From assembly GCA_903929895.1 (NCBI GenBank), contig CAIYWM010000050.1, positions 1 through 5,313 on the forward strand: DNA of 5,313 nucleotides, given 5' to 3'. Made by a program: the position numbers and the translations under genes. Numbering within the stretch: position 1 is the stretch's first letter; each line of letters starts with the position of its first letter. Origin of the DNA: an uncultured Alphaproteobacteria bacterium (GTDB lineage Bacteria; Pseudomonadota; Alphaproteobacteria; Reyranellales; Reyranellaceae). A model generated the notes under the pieces. The model was not told where the DNA came from, made no database searches, and saw only the letters and a program-made list of their open reading frames with translations. Positions 1-5,313 of this stretch are shown piece by piece.

Positions 1-363
1 GATTCCGCCGCCGCGCGACGCCAGCCACACGTTCTCGTTCCACAGCCCGACGATGCCCTCGAGGCTGTCATTCGCCTCGTTGAGGAAGCACGAGATCGGC
101 AGGCCGCGGCTGGTTCCGCCGTTGCTCAGCACGGGCGTGGCCGGCATGAACCAGAGATTGCTGATGTAGTCGTAGAGACGCTGGGCATGGGCGTCGTCGT
201 CGGCATAGGCCGAGGCGACTCGCGCAAACATGTCCTGGTAGTTTTCGCCCGGCAGCAGATACCGGTCGTTCAGTGTGGCTTTGCCGAAAACGGTCAGGCG
301 GGCATCCCGCGATGAATCGGTAACAACCCGCGCACCGCTTCGAACTTGAACGACATCAAACAC
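1..363 (-). CDS. nrdA: Ribonucleoside-diphosphate reductase large (alpha) subunit, class I, N-terminal part
   Basis: Catalytic subunit of ribonucleotide reductase, which reduces ribonucleoside diphosphates to deoxyribonucleotides in the cytoplasm together with the radical-generating NrdB subunit. The 121 visible residues begin with a GTG codon and stay open to the window edge. Residues 23-37 read LTVFGKATLNDRYLL, residues 72-84 FMPATPVLSNGGT, residues 86-96 RGLPISCFLNE, and residues 108-121 WNENVWLASRGGGI. All are typical of alphaproteobacterial class I NrdA. Cys92 in PISCF should match the N-terminal redox-active cysteine of the family (Cys225 of E. coli NrdA). The GTG was chosen because an AAGGGGA ribosome binding site lies 6 nt upstream. 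Only about 22 residues precede the first conserved block, so no N-terminal ATP-cone (the activity-control domain of about 90 residues) is present here. The class II enzyme NrdJ is less likely because its alphaproteobacterial N-terminus looks different. The remaining bulk of the protein, including the other catalytic cysteines, lies outside the window. It is transcribed divergently from gdh. Confidence 0.93.
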   Translation of the reverse strand, partial: MFDVVQVRSGARVVTDSSRDARLTVFGKATLNDRYLLPGENYQDMFARVASAYADDDAHAQRLYDYISNLWFMPATPVLSNGGTSRGLPISCFLNEANDSLEGIVGLWNENVWLASRGGGI

Positions 364-369
364 TTGCGG

Positions 370-376
370 TCCCCTT
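370..376 (-). promoter_or_regulatory. Ribosome binding site of nrdA
   Basis: On the minus strand the sequence AAGGGGA lies 6 nt before the GTG at 363, within a purine-rich leader. This spacing is good for a Shine-Dalgarno element and decides the start codon. An ATG just downstream (356-354 on the minus strand) is in another frame and stops after 20 codons, so it is not the start. Confidence 0.6.
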
Positions 377-383
377 TTTCTTT

Positions 384-403
384 TTGTCCACAGTTGTGGA
401 TAG
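384..403. promoter_or_regulatory. Inverted pair of DnaA-box-like 9-mers upstream of nrdA
   Basis: TTGTCCACA (384-392, plus strand) and TGTGGATAG (395-403, reading CTATCCACA on the minus strand) each match the DnaA box TTATCCACA at 8 of 9 positions. They face each other across a 2-bp gap, giving the palindrome TCCACA-GT-TGTGGA. A weaker third copy, TGTGGAAGA (411-419), matches 7 of 9. DnaA is known to bind boxes upstream of nrdAB and control it in E. coli, so a role in coupling dNTP supply to replication initiation is plausible. The pair sits 21-40 nt before the nrdA start and could lie in the transcribed leader. The palindrome could instead be the operator of an unrelated dimeric regulator. 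Confidence 0.5.
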
Positions 404-419
404 AACACTCTGTGGAAGA

Positions 420-435
420 CACCTAGATGTGGGGA
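420..435. promoter_or_regulatory. NrdR-box-like site, nrdA-proximal (weak)
   Basis: The 16-mer CACCTAGATGTGGGGA matches the NrdR consensus acaCwAtATaTwGtgt at about 8 of 16 positions, but these include C4, W5, A6, A8, T9, T11 and G13 of the core. By itself it would be unconvincing. It gains weight because it starts exactly 31 bp from the better box at 451-466, leaving a 15-bp gap. NrdR boxes normally occur as a tandem pair about three helical turns apart. Confidence 0.45.
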
Positions 436-454
436 GAAGTTCGTCTCTCCCCAC
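429..454. repeat. Perfect 9-bp inverted repeat between the NrdR-like boxes
   Basis: GTGGGGAGA (429-437) and TCTCCCCAC (446-454) are perfect reverse complements separated by 8 nt. The arms overlap the inner ends of both NrdR-like boxes. The repeat could form a stable hairpin in the nrdA leader RNA or serve as an operator. No T-run follows on either strand, so it does not look like an intrinsic terminator. Confidence 0.7.
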
Positions 455-466
455 TATCCATAGTTT
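451..466. promoter_or_regulatory. NrdR-box-like site, nrdA-distal (strong)
   Basis: CCACTATCCATAGTTT matches the NrdR consensus acaCwAtATaTwGtgt at 12 of 16 positions and contains the perfect inverted repeat ACTAT-CC-ATAGT. NrdR is the zinc-finger/ATP-cone repressor of ribonucleotide reductase genes in most bacteria, responding to the ATP/dATP balance. The site lies about 90 bp upstream of the nrdA start and overlaps or flanks the candidate nrdA -10 element, which suits a repressor. Family knowledge and position support the call; binding itself is inferred. Confidence 0.65.
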
Positions 467-491
467 GTACCTTTGCCCCCGACCCTGTCAT
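464..491 (-). promoter_or_regulatory. Candidate nrdA promoter
   Basis: On the minus strand ATGACA (491-486) is followed after 16 bp by TACAAA (469-464). The first matches the -35 consensus TTGACA at 5 of 6 positions and the second matches TATAAT at 4 of 6. The -10 hexamer abuts the strong NrdR-like box, as expected for a repressed promoter. Other weak hexamer pairs exist nearby, such as TTGAGA near 520, so this is only the best of several candidates. Confidence 0.28.
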
Positions 492-727
492 TGCGAAATT
501 TAATCCCGGTTTGTGAATCTCAAGAATAGGTGGTTAAGCTCCTGAAAAGACGCACAAAAAATCGGTTTGAAATTCTGTTTCCCTGAGGGTTTTCGACTCT
601 TCGCAGTTGCAGCATAAGACGAGAACAAAACGCGCTTTCCCGCGGATTCCGTGGGCCTCCAACAGAAACCGCAACGAATCGGCCCGCCATCGCCGGGGCA
701 CCCTGCAAAACGCGAGATTCGATGGGC

Positions 728-748
728 ATTCTTGGCTTCGCCAAGAGT
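728..748 (+). repeat. Small hairpin in the gdh leader
   Basis: CTTGGC-TTC-GCCAAG forms a 6-bp stem with a 3-nt loop and extends to 9 pairs with flanking A-T, T-G and T-A pairs. It lies about 65 nt before the gdh start. No T-run follows, so it is not a normal terminator. It might stabilise a leader RNA or be chance. Confidence 0.35.
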
Positions 749-796
749 CCGTCGTCAGAATGTCACTGTCAGGCGTAACATCCGCCCCAGACTCCC

Positions 797-801
797 GGAG
801 G
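797..801 (+). promoter_or_regulatory. Ribosome binding site of gdh
   Basis: GGAGG lies 12 nt before the ATG at 814. The spacing is slightly long, but the core is perfect. An ATG at 803 is too close to this element and opens a different frame ending at 1096, so the ATG at 814 is preferred. Confidence 0.7.
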
Positions 802-813
802 AATGCACAAAAT

Positions 814-3800
814 ATGGTCACCGCTTCGGTGCCGCGCGTCTACGGGCTGGACGCCATCTGCGCCGCCGCCCTGCAGGTCGGCGGAGAAGAATCCGCACAA
901 TTTGCGCGCAGGCTGTACAGCCGCCTGTCCGACAAGGATCTCGCCGCTGCGCCCGTCGACCAGCGGGCCGCCGCCGCGATCTCCCTGCTGGGCTTCGCGC
1001 GCCGCCGTCTGCCCGGCGTGGCCAAGGTCCGAATCCTCAACCCATCCCTCGCCGACCACGGGTTCGAGAGCCGTCACACGATCGTGCAGATCGTGAACGA
1101 CGACATGCCGTTCCTCGTCGATTCGATCGCCAACGAGTTCAATCGCCGCGAGATCGCCGTCCATCTGCTGGCCCATCCCGTGATGGCGGCACGGCGCGAT
1201 CTCGACGGCGACCTCGTCGGGATCGTGCTTGAGGCCGGCGAACGGGCGCGATCCGAGTCGATGATGCATATCGAGATCGATCGCCAGATCGATCCGGTGC
1301 TGCTCGACGAGATCGCCGCGGCGCTCACGCGCGTGCTCGCCGAAGTACGGCTGGCGGTCGAAGACTGGCGAGCGATGCGCCGCGCCTGCCTGGACACCAT
1401 CGCCGACCTGGCGCCCGGCCGCGCACCGGGCCTCGCGGAGTACGAGGATTTCCTGCGCTGGCTCGAGGCCAACCACTTCACCTTCCTCGGCCATCGCCGC
1501 TATCGCTATGTCGAGGATGCGAGCCAGCCCGCCGGTCTGCGCTATGAACTCGTGCCGGGATCGTCGCTGGGCATCCTGCGGCGCGACGAGGTCCGGCTGT
1601 TCGACGTCGGCGTCGGCAGCGGCGAGGCGATGGCGCGCTTCGCCCGCGGACCGCACAACATCCTGATCGTGAAGACCGACCGCCCATCGCTGGTCCACCG
1701 CATCGGCGCGATGGACTGCGTGATCGTCAAGACCTGCGACGCCGACGGGCGCGTGACGGGCGAACATCGTCTCGTCGGCCTTTTCACTTCCGCCGCCTAT
1801 CACGCGGCGGTGCACGACGTGCCGCTGCTGCGCGGCCGGATCGAGACCCTGCTCCGCCGCTCGGGCTTCGACCGGCACAGCCACGACGGCAAGACGCTGC
1901 TGGCGATCCTCGATTCCTATCCGCGCGACGAACTGTTCCAGATCGACGAGGACACGCTCTACGACCATGTCCTGGGCATCCTGCAGCTGCAGGAGCGGCG
2001 GCGGGTAGCGCTGTTCTCGCGCCTCGACACGGTCGGACGGTTCGCCACCGCGCTCGTGTTCGTGCCGCGCGAACGCTTCGACGCGGCCCTCTCCGACCGT
2101 TTCGCCACCCTCCTGGGCAAGGCCTGGAACGGCGAGGTGACGTCGGTTGCGACCTCGATCGGCAGCGATTCCGCCCTCGTCCAGTCGCTTTACACGCTCA
2201 GGCTGCGCACGCCCGAGCAGGCCGGCCCCGACCTCGCCGCGCTCGAGCGCGAGCTGGTCGACGCGGCGACGTCGTGGAACGACCGGCTGCGCGCGGCCCT
2301 GCAGGAGAAGCTCGGCGAAGCCGAGGGGCGCGCCGCCGCCAGGCGCTGGCGCAACTGGTTCCCGCCGGTCTACCGCGAGACCTTCGATGCGGCTCAGGCT
2401 CTGCGCGACATCGAGGTGTTGCAGACCTTCGTGGACGGCGCGGAATTCGGCGTGCAGGTCGGACGGCGGACCGGCATGCCGGCGCATCGCTTCGCGCTGC
2501 GCCTGTTCCATCCGCGCAAGCCGATCGCGCTCTCCGACATCCTGCCGCTCGCCGAAAATCTCGGCCTGCGCGTCATCAGCGAGGCGCCCTTCCTGCTGCG
2601 CAGGGACGGTGGCGACGACCAGACCCATGGCGTGGCCATGCAGGTGCTGAGGGTCGAGACCGCGGACAAATCCCCGGTCGACCTTGCCGCCGCGGGTCCG
2701 CGCTTCATCGAGGCGATCGGCAAGCTGCGCGCCGGCACCCTCGAGAATGACGGGCTGAACCGGCTGGTGCTGGGCGCCGGCCTCGCCTGGCGCGAGATCG
2801 CGATCGTGCGCGCCTATGCCAAGTATCTTCGGCAGGCCGGGATTCCGTTCAGTCAGGAGTACATGGAGCGCGCGCTGGCGGCCTACCCGAAGGTGGCGCG
2901 CCTGCTGGTCGACCTGTTCGTCGCGCGCTTCGATCCCGCGCTGGGCGAAGCGGGCGCCAGCGAGCGGGCCGCCCGGATCGCTTCGATCGAGGCCGACTTC
3001 GCCGCTTCCCTCGAAGCCGTCACGACCCTCGACGAAGACCGCATCCTGCGACGCCTGCACAACGCCGTGCTCTGCACGCTGCGAACGAACTACTGGCAGG
3101 CCGGCGGCACCAAGGAGTGGATCTCCTTCAAGATCGACAGCCGCGCCATCGACGAGCTGCCGGCGCCGCGGCCGCTGGTCGAGATCTTCGTCTACAGCCC
3201 GCGCATGGAAGGCATCCATCTGCGCGGCGGACGCGTGGCCCGCGGCGGCATCCGCTGGTCGGACCGGCGCGAGGACTTCCGCACCGAGATCCTGGGCTTG
3301 ATGAAGACGCAGATGGTGAAGAATGCCGTCATCGTCCCGGTCGGCTCCAAGGGCGGCTTCTATGTGAAGCAGCCTCCGGTGGGCGGCACGCGCGAGCAGG
3401 TCCAGGCCGAGGGCATCGCCTGCTACCAGACCCTGATCCGCGGCCTGCTCGACATCACCGACAACTACGCGGGGGGTGGAATCGTGCCGCCCGCCGATGT
3501 CGTCCGCCATGATGGCGACGATCCCTATCTCGTGGTCGCCGCCGACAAGGGCACCGCGACCTTCTCCGACATCGCCAATGCGCTGGCGCGCGACTACGGC
3601 TTCTGGCTCGACGACGCCTTCGCGTCGGGCGGCTCGGCGGGCTACGACCACAAGAAGATGGGCATCACCGCGCGCGGCGCGTGGGAATCGGTGAAGCGCC
3701 ACTTCCGCGAGCTCGGCCAGGACATCCAGGAGACGCCGTTCACCGTCGCGGGCGTCGGCGACATGTCGGGCGACGTGTTCGGCAACGGCATGCTGCTGTC

Positions 3801-5313
3801 GCCGCACATCAAGCTGGTGGCGGCGTTCGACCATCGCCACATCTTCATCGATCCCTCGCCCGATCCCGCGACCAGCCTCGCCGAGCGGCAACGGCTGTTC
3901 GCCCTGCCGCGCTCCTCGTGGATGGACTACGACAGGAGCCTGCTGTCGGCGGGCGGCGCGATCTTCGACCGCGCGGCCAAGTCGGTGGCGCTGTCACCCG
4001 AGGCCTGCGCGGTACTGGGAATCGAGCAGCCTGCCATGGCGCCCCTCGACCTGATGCGCGCGATCCTGACGGCGCCGGTCGACCTGCTCTATTTCGGCGG
4101 CATCGGCACCTACGTGAAGGCGTCGAGTGAGGGCCACGGCGATGCCGGCGACCGCGCCAACGACGCGGTGCGCGTCGACGCGGGCCAATTGCGCGCGCGC
4201 GTGATCGGCGAGGGCGCCAATCTCGGCTTCACGCAGCGCGGCAGGGTCGAGGCAGCGCTCGCCGGCCGCAAGATCAACACCGACGCGATCGACAATTCGG
4301 CGGGCGTCGACACGTCCGACCACGAGGTCAACATCAAGATCGCAACGGGCGGCGCCATCGCGAGCGGCGCGCTCACGGCCGACGCCCGCAATCCGCTGCT
4401 CTTCTCCATGACCGACGAGGTCGCGACGCTGGTGCTGCGTCACAACTACCAGCAGAGCCAGGCGGTCAGTGTCGCCGAGGGCCAGGCGGCCGAGGAGCAT
4501 GACCGGCTGGAGCGCTTCATGCGCGCGCTGGAACGCAAGGGCCGGCTCGACCGCGCCGTCGAGTTCCTGCCCGATTCCGCCGCCATGCGCCTGCGCGCCC
4601 AGAACCGCCAGCCGCTCACGCGGCCCGAACTCTCGGTGCTGCTGGCCTATGCCAAGATCGACCTCAACGAGGAGATCCTCGCATCCGACCTGCCCGACGA
4701 TCCGCGGCTGGAAGAGGAACTGCTGCGCTACTTCCCGACGGCCCTGCAGGAGAGTTATCCGGCGGCCCTTCAGGGTCATCGCCTGCGCCGCGAGATCACC
4801 GCGCTGCAGGTCGTGAACTCGCTGGTCAATCGATGCGGCCCGACCTTCGTGCACACGGTAGCCCAGCGCACCGGCGCCTCGGCGGCCACGATTGCCCAGG
4901 CCTTCACGGTCGTGCGCGACGCCTGGAAGCTGCGCGACCTGTGGGCCGACATCGAAGCGCTCGATCCCGCGCTCAAGGCCGCGGCGCAGCTCCGCATGCT
5001 GATCGCCTCGCAACGCTTCGTGCTGCGCGGCGTGCAATGGGTCCTGCGGCGCCTGCCGCAGCCGCTCGACACGACGGCGGCAACGGCCCAGCTCGGCCGC
5101 GCCGTCGCCGAACTGGGCGACCTGCAAGCGGATCTGGTGGGCGAGGCCGAAGGTGCGGCGCTCGGCGAACGCACGGCCGCGCTGGAGGCGATGGGCGCGC
5201 CGGCCGATCTCGCCCGCCGCGCCGCCGCGCTCGAAGCCCTGTCCGCCGCCGGCGACCTCGCCCTCGCGGCCGAGGCCAACGGCTGCACGATCGGCAGTGC
5301 CGCGCGGCTTTAC
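814..5313 (+). CDS. gdh: NAD-specific glutamate dehydrogenase, large 180-kDa class, C-terminus cut by window edge
   Basis: Cytoplasmic enzyme that oxidises L-glutamate to 2-oxoglutarate and ammonium with NAD+ (EC 1.4.1.2), mainly for glutamate catabolism. It has 1500 codons with no stop or frameshift; relatives are about 1600 residues, so roughly 100 are missing. The N-terminal regulatory half has ACT-like segments: NDDMPFLVDS at 95-104, MHIEIDRQ near 150, NHFTFLGHRRY at 220-230, LVGLFTSAAY at 320-329 and SYPRDELF at 368-375. The catalytic core starts near 757 (RTNYWQ), then RGGIRWSDRREDFRTEILG at 810-828 and KNAVIVPVGSKGGF at 836-849, where Lys846 is the likely catalytic lysine. GVGDMSGDVFGNGM at 980-993 contains Asp983, the likely catalytic aspartate, followed by AFDHRHIFIDP at 1004-1014, LLYFGGIGTYVK at 1091-1102, GEGANLGFT at 1132-1140 and NSAGVDTSDHEVNIK at 1161-1175, which resemble the EGAN-P and N-GGV-S-E motifs of small GDHs. 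A helical C-terminal region follows. Residue-to-function mapping is by motif, not structure. Homologues are called GdhB in Pseudomonas and GdhZ in Caulobacter, where it also stimulates FtsZ GTPase activity; that second role is not visible here. Confidence 0.97.
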   Translation, partial: MVTASVPRVYGLDAICAAALQVGGEESAQFARRLYSRLSDKDLAAAPVDQRAAAAISLLGFARRRLPGVAKVRILNPSLADHGFESRHTIVQIVNDDMPFLVDSIANEFNRREIAVHLLAHPVMAARRDLDGDLVGIVLEAGERARSESMMHIEIDRQIDPVLLDEIAAALTRVLAEVRLAVEDWRAMRRACLDTIADLAPGRAPGLAEYEDFLRWLEANHFTFLGHRRYRYVEDASQPAGLRYELVPGSSLGILRRDEVRLFDVGVGSGEAMARFARGPHNILIVKTDRPSLVHRIGAMDCVIVKTCDADGRVTGEHRLVGLFTSAAYHAAVHDVPLLRGRIETLLRRSGFDRHSHDGKTLLAILDSYPRDELFQIDEDTLYDHVLGILQLQERRRVALFSRLDTVGRFATALVFVPRERFDAALSDRFATLLGKAWNGEVTSVATSIGSDSALVQSLYTLRLRTPEQAGPDLAALERELVDAATSWNDRLRAALQEKLGEAEGRAAARRWRNWFPPVYRETFDAAQALRDIEVLQTFVDGAEFGVQVGRRTGMPAHRFALRLFHPRKPIALSDILPLAENLGLRVISEAPFLLRRDGGDDQTHGVAMQVLRVETADKSPVDLAAAGPRFIEAIGKLRAGTLENDGLNRLVLGAGLAWREIAIVRAYAKYLRQAGIPFSQEYMERALAAYPKVARLLVDLFVARFDPALGEAGASERAARIASIEADFAASLEAVTTLDEDRILRRLHNAVLCTLRTNYWQAGGTKEWISFKIDSRAIDELPAPRPLVEIFVYSPRMEGIHLRGGRVARGGIRWSDRREDFRTEILGLMKTQMVKNAVIVPVGSKGGFYVKQPPVGGTREQVQAEGIACYQTLIRGLLDITDNYAGGGIVPPADVVRHDGDDPYLVVAADKGTATFSDIANALARDYGFWLDDAFASGGSAGYDHKKMGITARGAWESVKRHFRELGQDIQETPFTVAGVGDMSGDVFGNGMLLSPHIKLVAAFDHRHIFIDPSPDPATSLAERQRLFALPRSSWMDYDRSLLSAGGAIFDRAAKSVALSPEACAVLGIEQPAMAPLDLMRAILTAPVDLLYFGGIGTYVKASSEGHGDAGDRANDAVRVDAGQLRARVIGEGANLGFTQRGRVEAALAGRKINTDAIDNSAGVDTSDHEVNIKIATGGAIASGALTADARNPLLFSMTDEVATLVLRHNYQQSQAVSVAEGQAAEEHDRLERFMRALERKGRLDRAVEFLPDSAAMRLRAQNRQPLTRPELSVLLAYAKIDLNEEILASDLPDDPRLEEELLRYFPTALQESYPAALQGHRLRREITALQVVNSLVNRCGPTFVHTVAQRTGASAATIAQAFTVVRDAWKLRDLWADIEALDPALKAAAQLRMLIASQRFVLRGVQWVLRRLPQPLDTTAATAQLGRAVAELGDLQADLVGEAEGAALGERTAALEAMGAPADLARRAAALEALSAAGDLALAAEANGCTIGSAARLY

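Larger units (their letters stand above)
364..813. other. Divergent nrdA-gdh intergenic region with a GANTC cluster
   Basis: This 450-bp spacer has no convincing gene. Its left third contains the nrdA control sites listed separately. The right part contains seven GANTC sites starting at 515, 595, 645, 676, 716, 745 and 790, against roughly one expected by chance in that 280-bp stretch. GANTC is the target of the alphaproteobacterial methylase CcrM, and methylated sites in promoters recruit the regulator GcrA. No clear sigma-70 promoter for gdh could be picked out. CATAAG at 613-618 resembles a -10 but lacks a good -35. Two minus-strand frames in the spacer (534-821 and 520-744) start with GTG or TTG, have no good ribosome binding site and resemble no protein I know. 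Confidence 0.7.

Noticed and set aside
294..356. ATG on the minus strand at 356 as an alternative nrdA start
   Set aside because: It is out of frame with the conserved NrdA residues and stops after 20 codons. The GTG at 363 has the better-spaced ribosome binding site.
439..453. Possible alphaproteobacterial LexA site (GTTC-N7-GTTC)
   Set aside because: Only the first GTTC is present; the second half is CCCA.
429..460. Inverted repeat as an intrinsic terminator
   Set aside because: No T-run follows on either strand, and the position between divergent genes does not call for a terminator.
500..514. Possible CtrA site (TTAA-N7-TTAA)
   Set aside because: TTAA at 500-503 is followed seven bases later by TTGT, so only a half-site is present. 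Another TTAA at 534-537 also lacks its partner.
534..821. A 95-codon minus-strand frame in the spacer, starting with GTG
   Set aside because: It has no good ribosome binding site and no recognisable motif, and it covers the gdh start and the GANTC cluster. It is possible but not supported.
651..1232. A 193-codon plus-strand frame overlapping the gdh start
   Set aside because: It begins with GTG, is dominated by Arg and Pro as expected for an off-frame reading, and overlaps the conserved N-terminus of gdh.
769..3891. A 1040-codon minus-strand reading frame antisense to gdh
   Set aside because: It lies opposite a clearly recognised gene, its translation is rich in R, A, D, G, Q and H with no recognisable motif, and GC-rich codon use in gdh naturally removes stops from this antisense frame.
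3994..5127. A 377-codon minus-strand reading frame antisense to the C-terminal part of gdh
   Set aside because: It has the same composition artefact as the longer antisense frame, resembles no protein I know, and the sense strand encodes conserved GDH motifs.

Overview
The window suggests a GC-rich alphaproteobacterium. Both proteins read like their alphaproteobacterial relatives: a large 180-kDa-class NAD-glutamate dehydrogenase, and a class I ribonucleotide reductase large subunit of the type common in that group. The spacer between them carries NrdR-like and DnaA-like sites and a dense run of GANTC, the recognition site of the cell-cycle methylase CcrM. I cannot fix the order or genus from this sequence alone.

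Layout: positions 1-363 (minus strand) hold the first 121 codons of nrdA, which runs off the left edge. Positions 364-813 are a divergent spacer of about 450 bp, visibly richer in A+T than the genes. Its nrdA-proximal part (about 364-491) carries a ribosome binding site, an inverted pair of DnaA-box-like 9-mers, a tandem pair of NrdR-box-like 16-mers with starts 31 bp apart, and a perfect 9-bp inverted repeat between and partly overlapping the NrdR boxes. Its gdh-proximal part (about 515-794) holds seven GANTC sites and a small hairpin. Positions 814-5313 (plus strand) are one uninterrupted reading frame of 1500 codons for the glutamate dehydrogenase, cut by the right edge and probably about 100 residues short of complete.

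The two genes belong to different pathways. NrdA makes deoxyribonucleotides for replication, and the dehydrogenase converts glutamate to 2-oxoglutarate and ammonium. They share only the regulatory spacer. In Caulobacter the homologous enzyme, GdhZ, also links glutamate supply to FtsZ and cell division. A spacer with replication and cell-cycle motifs between these two genes is therefore suggestive, but that is inference.

I see no mobile element, CRISPR array, RNA gene or new multi-gene system. Both coding regions are ordinary, and the interest lies in the spacer. Several long reading frames antisense to or overlapping gdh are judged to be artefacts of high GC content.
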